6,250 nt of DNA, taken from assembly GCA_007128525.1 (NCBI GenBank), contig SKXG01000388.1:1-6250 (forward strand), read 5' to 3'. The notes under the pieces were generated by a model. It saw nothing but the letters and a program-made list of their open reading frames with translations. It searched no databases and was not told the DNA's origin. Positions 1 through 5,547 of this stretch are shown here, piece after piece. This DNA is from Pseudomonadales bacterium. GTDB lineage: Bacteria > Pseudomonadota > Gammaproteobacteria > Pseudomonadales > Azotimanducaceae. A program made the position numbers and the translations under genes. Numbering within the stretch: position 1 is the stretch's first letter; every line of letters starts with the position of its first letter.

Positions 1-444
1 CAGCGTTGGATGCTTGCTGCCAGCATAGTCGAGCAGTGCCGCCAGGCGCTCGTACATCAGGGTTGGGTCCGGTGTCGTCTGACCCCACTGAAAGTGCTCG
101 GCCGGCTGGGCGCCCGCGATGTCATTGGCAGGATCCGGTTTGGCGCCATCGGCCAGCTGCCAGAGTTCATCGGCGGCTGACGTCAGCGCGTCGTCATCAA
201 TCCGGTTCAGCGTCAGATTGGCTTTGCGGTCGCCGACGATGCCGGTCAGATGAATCTCGCTGTCGTGTGTTGTACGGAACAGGCTTGGCCGACCGAACTC
301 GGCCTCCAGTTCGTGCCGTTCCCGGCTGCTCAATACCACGTGCGCCTTGTCGAAACCGCGGCGCTTGAGCAGGTCGAGCATCTGCGCCGCTGCACGTTGC
401 TGCCGCTCGCCATTGATCGGCGCTTCCTGAACCCTGGCTGCCAT
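1..444 (-). CDS. TldE/PmbA-type partner of TldD, N-terminal fragment (runs off left edge)
   Basis: The reading frame is open for 148 codons from ATG 444 to base 1, with no stop inside the window. It begins MAARVQEAPINGERQQ. The visible part would be the N-terminal alpha/beta domain of a TldD/PmbA-family protein: an early helix with a Leu-Leu-Lys-Arg-Arg-Gly-Phe run, then the strand-rich stretch HDSEIHLTGIVGDRKANLTL at residues 60-79, which resembles the segment where these proteins carry their repeated beta strands. Sequence similarity alone is modest, and the call rests strongly on position directly after a TldD-type gene. In known TldD/TldE pairs the second subunit lacks the zinc motif and forms a heterodimer with TldD in the cytoplasm; whether the motif is missing here lies outside the window. 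Its ATG overlaps the TldD stop (TGATG), so translation is probably coupled. A GGAGG site lies 6 bases before the start. It could instead be a second catalytic TldD paralogue. Confidence 0.72.
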   Translation of the reverse strand, partial: MAARVQEAPINGERQQRAAAQMLDLLKRRGFDKAHVVLSSRERHELEAEFGRPSLFRTTHDSEIHLTGIVGDRKANLTLNRIDDDALTSAADELWQLADGAKPDPANDIAGAQPAEHFQWGQTTPDPTLMYERLAALLDYAGSKHPTL

Positions 445-1835
445 CACTCGCCTCCCACATGCAGTCGACAGCGTACTGCCGGGCCGCCCATGCCAACAGG
501 AATGATCTGCTTCTTGCCGCACATGCCGGCACAGCTCCAGCGCATGTCATCAGATACCATACTGATGCTCTTGAGCATGTCGAAGGCCATGCCGGAAATG
601 GTGGTGTCGGTAATGGCGCGGCCGAGTTTGCCGTTTTTGATTTCGTAACCGAGCATCACGCCAAACATGAACTCGCTGGTGGCGTCCGCCTGCCCGTTGG
701 ACGGCCACATCAGATAGTAACCGTCCTCGACACTGGCGATCATGTCTTCGACTTTGTCTTTGCCGGGCAGGATGGCAGTGTTGCGCATCCGGATCAGCGG
801 CTCATCGAAGAACTGATAGGCGCGGGCGTTGCCGGTGGGTGCGTTGCCGAAATGCACCGCGCTTTCTTTGTTGTGCATAAAACCCTGCAGAACGCCTTTG
901 TCGATCAGCACCTGGTCCTGGCTTGGCGTGCCTTCGTCATCGACGTATACCGGCACGGGCAGGGTTTCACCCTGCCAACTGTGTGCGAAGTCCACCATCG
1001 TGACCAGTTCACTGGCCACCTGCTGGCCCACGAAGTTGGCAGCGATGGAACCGCCGCGAACGATGTCCGCTTCGGTGGTGTGGCCGATGGCCTCGTGGGC
1101 CAGAATCCCGGCGAGGTCGGCATCAAGCACGACGTCATGGACACCGGCAACGGGTCGCACGGCCGACTTCTTGGCCTGCAGGTGTTCATAGAGTCTGGCG
1201 ATGTCCGGGAACAGGTCTTCCGGCGCATTGAACACATCCTCGAACTGGCCGCGGCCACCAAACGGGCGGCGCAGTTCGACCGGCTCACCCCGATCATTGC
1301 GGGTCACCAGGTTCACCACCACCAGGCTCCGGGTGGTGTTCGAATAGCTGTGTGACTGCAGCGAGTTGTACAGCTGCTTCTCCATGTCGAGATCCCACAG
1401 CGATACAGTGCGCGAGGCCAGATCCGGATAGGTGCTGGCGATGTGCTGGTCCACCGCACGCAGGAAGTCGATCACCTGGCCGCGGCTCATGCGCGGCTTG
1501 CTGGTGCTGAAGTCGCTCTGGTGCGCACCGCTGACATCCGGCAGGCGCGTGTCCTGGCCTTTGCCGAGGTCAGCCAGAAAGCGCGCATTGGTCGTGGCTT
1601 CTTCAATGATCTGGCTGATTGCGTCTGGGTCTGTTTCTGGGCGTGAAGCAAACCCCCAGGCGCCGTTGCGAAATACGCGAGCTGAGATACCGCCATCGGT
1701 GCTGCTGCTGTTGCCGACCAGATCACCATTGAGCAGGCTGATGCGGGTGTTCTGGTTACGCTGCAGCCGCAGTTCCGTATAGTCTGTAAAACGGTTTGCG
1801 TAGGCAGCCAAATTGATGTTGCTAAGCTTTTCCAT
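444..1835 (-). CDS. TldD-family zinc metallopeptidase
   Basis: This is a complete 463-residue protein, close to the usual TldD length of about 480. The zinc motif HEAIGH (HExxxH) is at residues 247-252 in ILAHEAIGHTTEADIV. The C-terminal GMCGKKQIIPVGMGGPAV matches the family's closing CGK..PVGxGxP segment, and Cys439 is the expected third zinc ligand. Known TldD works with TldE as a cytoplasmic heterodimer that cuts unfolded peptides, for example microcin B17 leader and CcdA. I chose ATG 1835 (MEKLSNINL) because GGGGAGG sits 5 bases before it; the frame also opens at GTG 1856, but that would place the ribosome site inside the gene. It follows the GNAT-nitrilase stop by 17 bases and overlaps the next gene by one base. 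Details such as HEAIGH instead of the HEGVGH of E. coli TldD suggest a paralogous 'TldD/PmbA family' branch, so I give no gene symbol. Confidence 0.92.
   Translation of the reverse strand: MEKLSNINLAAYANRFTDYTELRLQRNQNTRISLLNGDLVGNSSSTDGGISARVFRNGAWGFASRPETDPDAISQIIEEATTNARFLADLGKGQDTRLPDVSGAHQSDFSTSKPRMSRGQVIDFLRAVDQHIASTYPDLASRTVSLWDLDMEKQLYNSLQSHSYSNTTRSLVVVNLVTRNDRGEPVELRRPFGGRGQFEDVFNAPEDLFPDIARLYEHLQAKKSAVRPVAGVHDVVLDADLAGILAHEAIGHTTEADIVRGGSIAANFVGQQVASELVTMVDFAHSWQGETLPVPVYVDDEGTPSQDQVLIDKGVLQGFMHNKESAVHFGNAPTGNARAYQFFDEPLIRMRNTAILPGKDKVEDMIASVEDGYYLMWPSNGQADATSEFMFGVMLGYEIKNGKLGRAITDTTISGMAFDMLKSISMVSDDMRWSCAGMCGKKQIIPVGMGGPAVRCRLHVGGE
450..455 (-). promoter_or_regulatory. Ribosome binding site of the TldE-type gene
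   Basis: On the minus strand the sequence reads GGGAGGCGAGTGATG. The GGAGG core is about 6 bases before the ATG at 444 and lies inside the last codons of the upstream gene. It supports this start and points to translational coupling through the TGATG overlap. Confidence 0.7.
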
Positions 1836-1840
1836 AGTTG

Positions 1841-1847
1841 CCTCCCC
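1841..1847 (-). promoter_or_regulatory. Ribosome binding site that fixes the TldD-type start
   Basis: The minus strand reads GGGGAGGCAACTATGG. A near-perfect Shine-Dalgarno sequence lies 5 bases before ATG 1835. This favours that ATG over the in-frame GTG at 1856, which overlaps the previous gene's TGA as GTGA. Confidence 0.8.
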
Positions 1848-1852
1848 GCTGA

Positions 1853-3427
1853 TCACATATCAGCGTCACCAATCCAATGCACCCGGTACAGGTCAAGGCG
1901 CCGGTCCTGAAAATTTCGCACCGACCCGGCCTGCCGGATTTCCTTGAGCTTGTCCAGATCCACGTCAACGATCAATGTCATTTCGGTGTTGGGCGTACTT
2001 TCCGCCATGATCGCATCATGTGGAAAGGCGAAGTCAGACGGTGAGAAAACGGCGGACTGCGAGTACTGGATGTCCATATTCTCGACGTTGGGCAGGTTGC
2101 CGACGCTGCCGGTGATGGCGACATAGCACTCGTTTTCGATGGCTCTGGATTGGGCACAGGCGCGAACGCGCAGATAACCGGTCTTGGTGTCTACCCAGTA
2201 AGGTACGAACAGAATCTCCATACCCTGTTCGGCTAGCAGTCTCGGCAGTTCCGGAAACTCGACGTCGTAGCAGATCAACACGCCGATCTTGCCGACATCC
2301 GTGTCAAATACACGCAGCCTGCTGCCGCCGTTCATGCCCCAGTAACTCCGTTCATCGGGCGTGATGTGCAGCTTGTACTGATTGTCGATGGTGCCGTCAC
2401 GACGGCACAGGTAGGTGACGTTATACAGACGCTGCCTTTCCTCGTCGTAGACGGGCATGCTGCCGCCGATGATGTTGATGTTGTACGAAACGGCAAAGCG
2501 CGACAGCGCCTCAACAACCTCGTCGGTGTATTGAGCCAGGCCACGAATGGCTTCCGCCGGATAGTCCTGGTTGAACTGTGACAGCAACGGACCACTAAAG
2601 AACTCCGGAAACAGCGCGAAATCGGCGTTGTAACCGGCAAGAGCATCAACAAAGAACTCGACTTGCTGCAGCAGTTCCTCCATGGAGGTGGTGGTGCGCA
2701 TCTGCCACTGCACAGTGCCCAAACGCACAACGCGTCTGCGCCGGTTGATCAGTGACTGCTTGTCCTCGTAGAAGATGTTGTTCCATTCCACCAGGGTGGC
2801 AAAGCCGTGCGATTCCTTGTCGTCCGGAATATAGTTCCGGATGACACGTCGGACATGAAAGTCATTGGAGAGCTGAAAGCTCAGTATCGGGTCGTAAATC
2901 TCGTTGCGGCGCACCAGTGAGATATATTGGTCGGGTGTCATTTTGTCGGCGTGTTTGTGGTAGCCGATGATGCGGCCGCCAGCGACGATCGCGCGCAGGT
3001 TGAGCTGCTGGCACAGGTCTTTGCGCGCATCGTACAGGCGGCGGCCCAGACGCATGTGGCGGTATTCAGGGTCCACGAACACATCGACGCCGTACAGCAC
3101 ATCCCCGTTGGGGTCGTGCGTGGTGATCATGCCGTCGCCGGTGATGTCAGAGTAAGTGTGCTGGTCGCCGAAGCGGTTGTAGTCGACGATCAGCGTAATG
3201 GCCGCGGCCACGACCCGACCGTTGTCTTCGATACAGATCTGCCCCTCGGGGAAACGATTGATCTGCGAAGCAATCTGTTGCCGGCTCCAGGCGCCCCCCA
3301 TGCTCGGGTAAACCTGATCCATGATGCGCGCAATGTCCGGGTAATCGGAGAGTCGGGTATTACGCAGTTTCAGGTGGTGTTCTTCCAGCTCGCTGGGTGC
3401 GGAGCTGCTGTCAATGTCATCGATCAT
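1853..3427 (-). CDS. Fusion of GNAT N-acetyltransferase and carbon-nitrogen hydrolase (nitrilase superfamily)
   Basis: The protein has 524 residues from ATG 3427 (MIDDIDSSS). Residues about 18-205 form a GNAT domain, with the strand GVDVFVDPEYR followed by the acetyl-CoA pyrophosphate-loop region RHMRLGRRL at 123-131. Residues about 233-515 form a nitrilase-superfamily domain with the full Glu-Lys-Cys triad: Glu275 in FPEFFSGPL, Lys352 in YKLHITPDE and Cys386 in ICYDVEFPE. The architecture and length match the bifunctional GNAT/carbon-nitrogen hydrolase family, which includes B. subtilis YhcX. The family's substrate is not established; chemistry would be amide or nitrile hydrolysis coupled to, or regulated by, an acyltransferase-like domain. 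It appears cytoplasmic, with no signal peptide. The start overlaps the end of the M20 gene by 11 bases and has no good Shine-Dalgarno site, so reinitiation after the upstream stop is likely. ATG 3442 is an alternative start adding five residues. The frame stays open upstream to 3799, but that part only shadows the M20 gene. Confidence 0.93.
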   Translation of the reverse strand: MIDDIDSSSAPSELEEHHLKLRNTRLSDYPDIARIMDQVYPSMGGAWSRQQIASQINRFPEGQICIEDNGRVVAAAITLIVDYNRFGDQHTYSDITGDGMITTHDPNGDVLYGVDVFVDPEYRHMRLGRRLYDARKDLCQQLNLRAIVAGGRIIGYHKHADKMTPDQYISLVRRNEIYDPILSFQLSNDFHVRRVIRNYIPDDKESHGFATLVEWNNIFYEDKQSLINRRRRVVRLGTVQWQMRTTTSMEELLQQVEFFVDALAGYNADFALFPEFFSGPLLSQFNQDYPAEAIRGLAQYTDEVVEALSRFAVSYNINIIGGSMPVYDEERQRLYNVTYLCRRDGTIDNQYKLHITPDERSYWGMNGGSRLRVFDTDVGKIGVLICYDVEFPELPRLLAEQGMEILFVPYWVDTKTGYLRVRACAQSRAIENECYVAITGSVGNLPNVENMDIQYSQSAVFSPSDFAFPHDAIMAESTPNTEMTLIVDVDLDKLKEIRQAGSVRNFQDRRLDLYRVHWIGDADM

Positions 3428-5000
3428 AACGCTTATCAACATCGGAGTATGACGCCAGCGTACCACAGCCCGCACAGGCCGCCAGATCCTCGATGAGTTG
3501 CTGGTAGAACTGCACACCACGGGTATAGGACGCCACACCAAGGCGTTCGTTGGTGCTGTGCATGCCTTCAAGCTGAGACGCGGTAATGCGAAACGGCAGA
3601 AAGCGGTAGATGTGGTCTGACAGCTCGGCAAAGTGTCGGGCATCGGTCGCGCCCAGCACCAGATAGGGCGTGACCAGTGCTTCTGGAAAGTGGGCCCGAA
3701 TGGTGCGGCTGAGCAGCGCCCAGGCCGGGCCGTCGGTACGGCTGACCGGGCTGGGGTCGGAGTAATTGCCGGTTGGGGTGATCTCGATATCCGGCGCACC
3801 GATCAGCGCCTCAACAGCAGCGATAACATCGGGCGCTGTGTCGCCGGGCAACAGGCGAAAGTTGACCACAGCTTCTGCGCGCTGGGGCAGGACGTTGTCC
3901 TGTTCGGAGCCGCGCAGCATGGTGGGTGCGGCCGTCGTCCGGATCATGGCATTGCTGAGGTGGTCGCCGGCCAGTTGGCCGAGCAGCAGGCGATCGGTGA
4001 CTGGCCGGTTGGCAAGCAACAGTCGGGCCGCGAATGGCAACTCCGGGCCCAGGTATTCGAACATGGTGCTGGTAGGCGCCGTCAGGCGGGCGGGAAACGG
4101 TGATTGCTGCAATGTCACCAGCGCATTGGCCAGCCGCGTGACAGCCGTTTCCGCCGGCGGCTGGCCGCTGTGACCGCCGGGGTGCCGAGCCACAATGCGC
4201 AGGCTCAGGTAGCCCTTCTCGGCAGTGCCGACAAACGCAGCCGGCCCCTCGATCAGGCCGTTGTCGGCGACAACAAAGCCGCCTTCATCAAGCACCATGG
4301 CAAGCTGGCCGTAGCGCTCCGCCAGCAGATCGGCGATGGCCCGAGCGCCGCGTTCACCGCCCACCTCCTCATCGTGCCCGAAAGCCAGCAGAATGGTGCG
4401 CTCGGGCGCAAGATCTCGCCTGAGCAGCGCCTCAACCGCTTCCAACAGGCCGACCACGGCATTCTTGTTGTCCAGCGTGCCGCGGCCCCAGATGTAGGCA
4501 TCAGTATTGCTGTCGGTATTGCTGTCGGTGTTGTTGTCGACATTGTTGCCAGACGTGTGTCCGGAGATGTGTCCGGAAAACGGCGGATAGTCCCAGTCGT
4601 CCGCCGTGTCGGGTTCGACCGGCACCACATCGTAGTGGGCCATCAGCAGCACCGGGGCCAAGTCCGGGTCGGTGCCCGTCCAGCTGTACAGCAGGGCGTG
4701 TTCGTTGACCACTTCCAGGTTTAGCTTGTTGTGGACCTCCGGGAAGGTGTCGTGCAGGAAGCTGCGAAAACGACGAAATGCGTCTTCATCGACTTGTGAC
4801 CAGTCGGCGTGCGACACGGTGGGAATCTGCACTGCGGCGGCCAGGCGCTGGGCCAGGGCGGCACGGTCGACGTCATACAGGCGTGGCGGTTGTGCCGCTG
4901 GCTGCGGGTTGGTCATTGACGCGGAGCGCCATAGCGCGAGGCCTGCAGCAAGCACCAGAATCAGTACGACAAGGGCGAGAAGTTTCAGCACGGTGTTCAT
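3417..5000 (-). CDS. Membrane-anchored M20-family metallopeptidase (carboxypeptidase S / PM20D1-like)
   Basis: The protein has 527 residues. Residues 4-24 form one hydrophobic helix after a short start with a single Lys, and no lipobox Cys follows, so it is probably an inner-membrane signal anchor with a periplasmic catalytic domain. M20 di-zinc motifs appear in order: His122 in LLMAHYDVVPVEP, bridging Asp177 in GRGTLDNKNA, catalytic Glu211 and ligand Glu212 in GHDEEVGGERGA, Asp238 in VLDEGG, and the last His481 in EGMHSTNERLG. The dimerisation-domain segment ARHPGGHSGQPP is at 271-282. Motif spacing and the C-terminal MHSTNE match the PM20D1 / yeast CPS1 branch, whose members hydrolyse C-terminal peptide bonds or N-acyl amino acids; the substrate here is unknown. 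Residues 141-167 hold an unusual tetrapeptide repeat insertion just before GRGTLDNK. ATG 5000 fits the signal anchor, with AGG 8 bases upstream. It is the first gene of the minus-strand operon. Confidence 0.94.
   Translation of the reverse strand: MNTVLKLLALVVLILVLAAGLALWRSASMTNPQPAAQPPRLYDVDRAALAQRLAAAVQIPTVSHADWSQVDEDAFRRFRSFLHDTFPEVHNKLNLEVVNEHALLYSWTGTDPDLAPVLLMAHYDVVPVEPDTADDWDYPPFSGHISGHTSGNNVDNNTDSNTDSNTDAYIWGRGTLDNKNAVVGLLEAVEALLRRDLAPERTILLAFGHDEEVGGERGARAIADLLAERYGQLAMVLDEGGFVVADNGLIEGPAAFVGTAEKGYLSLRIVARHPGGHSGQPPAETAVTRLANALVTLQQSPFPARLTAPTSTMFEYLGPELPFAARLLLANRPVTDRLLLGQLAGDHLSNAMIRTTAAPTMLRGSEQDNVLPQRAEAVVNFRLLPGDTAPDVIAAVEALIGAPDIEITPTGNYSDPSPVSRTDGPAWALLSRTIRAHFPEALVTPYLVLGATDARHFAELSDHIYRFLPFRITASQLEGMHSTNERLGVASYTRGVQFYQQLIEDLAACAGCGTLASYSDVDKRYDR
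4504..4580 (-). repeat. 12-base tandem repeat tract inside the M20 peptidase gene
   Basis: Two perfect copies of GTATTGCTGTCG (4504-4515, 4516-4527, plus strand) are followed by GTGTTGTTGTCG (4528-4539) and a decayed unit (4540-4551). In the same 12-base register, GTGTCCGGAGAT and GTGTCCGGAAAA occupy 4557-4568 and 4569-4580. On the coding strand these give FSGH-ISGH-TSGN then repeating DNNT-DSNT-DSNT-D, residues 141-167. Because 12 bases is a multiple of three, gain or loss of units keeps the frame. The pattern looks like slippage expansion in a surface loop. Confidence 0.88.
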
Positions 5001-5146
5001 TGGTTAAGCCTACCTGGATGTCTGGTAGACGTCTTGGGAATGCGCGGGCGGGCCGGTGACGGATCATAGGTGTGCCCGGTCAGGGAGGCAGGCCCGGTGG
5101 TCAGGACGTATCATGGATCGACCTGCTGACAGGCGGAGGTGTCACG
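5001..5146. promoter_or_regulatory. Divergent intergenic region with candidate promoters
   Basis: These 146 bases separate the minus-strand operon from the plus-strand ABM-like gene, so both promoters should lie here unless transcripts start further away. Candidate -10 boxes, each matching 5 of 6 consensus bases, are TATGAT on the minus strand (5068-5063) and TATCAT on the plus strand (5109-5114). Neither has a convincing -35 box at 17 bases. A short dyad, GTCTGGTAGAC at 5020-5030, merging into the palindrome AGACGTCT at 5027-5034, lies just upstream of the M20 ribosome site and could be an operator, but it is short enough to occur by chance. Confidence 0.4.
5135..5139 (+). promoter_or_regulatory. 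Ribosome binding site that fixes the ABM-like start
   Basis: GGAGG sits 7 bases before ATG 5147. This selects MKFLFEVHIK as the true N-terminus over an in-frame ATG at 5072, whose extra 25 residues are Gly/Arg-rich and unlike the family. Confidence 0.8.
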
Positions 5147-5458
5147 ATGAAATTTCTGTTCGAAGTGCACATCAAACCGGGGTATCGGGCCGAGGACTAT
5201 GCCGATGCCTGGGTGCGGGCGAGCCGCTTCATTCAGCGCGCGGAAGGGGCGCGCGGTACGTTGCTGCACCGCAAGATCGGTGATCCGAATGTGTTGCTGG
5301 CCGTCGCGAGCTGGACATCGAAGGCGGCACGAGACGCTGCCGAGCAGAACAAGGACGAGCGCGTGCGGGCCATCATTGCCGAGCAGGCAGAGTTCGTCGA
5401 GGTAAGCGTGATCGGGGAGTTTGAAGACCCGGAGTGGGTCGTTGAACCCGGTGACTGA
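5147..5458 (+). CDS. Small ABM-like alpha-beta barrel protein
   Basis: The protein has 103 residues and begins MKFLFEVHIKPGYRAEDYAD. The order is strand (residues 2-10), helix (14-32), strands (36-41 and 48-56, ending VASW), helix (57-80) and a closing strand EFVEVSVIGEFE (82-93). This is the ferredoxin-like layout and length of the dimeric alpha-beta barrel / antibiotic biosynthesis monooxygenase superfamily. Members range from cofactor-free quinone monooxygenases to heme-degrading enzymes and stress proteins of unknown activity; no residue here lets me choose. It has no signal peptide, so it is probably cytoplasmic. It is divergent from the peptidase operon, and the downstream transporter gene follows on the same strand 89 bases later with a stem-loop between. 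Start chosen from the GGAGG site at 5135. The fold call is from pattern and length, not from a catalytic motif. Confidence 0.72.
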   Translation: MKFLFEVHIKPGYRAEDYADAWVRASRFIQRAEGARGTLLHRKIGDPNVLLAVASWTSKAARDAAEQNKDERVRAIIAEQAEFVEVSVIGEFEDPEWVVEPGD

Positions 5459-5461
5459 GGC

Positions 5462-5485
5462 GGGCTGACCGATGCCAGTCAGCCC
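5462..5485 (+). terminator. Stem-loop after the ABM-like gene (possible weak terminator)
   Basis: The perfect 8-base arms GGGCTGAC (5462-5469) and GTCAGCCC (5478-5485) enclose an 8-base loop, beginning 4 bases after the TGA stop. The arms are GC-rich, but no T-run follows (CTGCAGCTGG comes next), so it is not a textbook intrinsic terminator. It may attenuate read-through into the transporter gene or protect the 3' end of the upstream message. Confidence 0.5.
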
Positions 5486-5537
5486 CTGCAGCTGGCAGCT
5501 CAAGAGCCGCCTTGCTAGCATGCGCGGTTTTCCCATC

Positions 5538-5542
5538 GAGGT
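5538..5542 (+). promoter_or_regulatory. Ribosome binding site supporting the TTG start of the transporter
   Basis: GAGGT lies 5 bases before TTG 5548. No in-frame ATG exists before the first membrane helix, and the next in-frame TTG (5578) has no Shine-Dalgarno-like sequence, so this site decides the start. Confidence 0.55.
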
Positions 5543-5547
5543 AGTCC

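Noticed and set aside
459..1355. Long plus-strand open frame (298 codons) opposite the TldD-type gene
   Set aside because: It is antisense to a gene with intact family motifs, has no recognisable domain and no ribosome site. Long antisense frames are common in GC-rich DNA.
2927..3496. Plus-strand open frame (189 codons) opposite the GNAT domain
   Set aside because: Its composition is Val/Ala/His-rich, as expected of an antisense shadow, and it lies opposite the conserved GNAT motifs.
3428..3799. N-terminal extension of the GNAT-nitrilase frame
   Set aside because: The extra 124 residues are Arg/Pro/Thr-rich, resemble no domain and lie wholly inside the M20 coding region.
4504..4580. CRISPR-like or intergenic repeat array
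   Set aside because: The units are only 12 bases, contiguous without spacers, and in frame inside a gene, so they are a coding tandem repeat.
4104..4724. Plus-strand open frame (206 codons) opposite the M20 peptidase
   Set aside because: It is a shadow of the M20 catalytic region and has no domain or start signal; the repeat tract only gives it a Val/Ile/Gly-rich mirror image.
5072..5146. Upstream in-frame ATG for the ABM-like protein
   Set aside because: The extension is Gly/Arg-rich and unlike the fold, and the strong ribosome site is at 5135, directly before ATG 5147.
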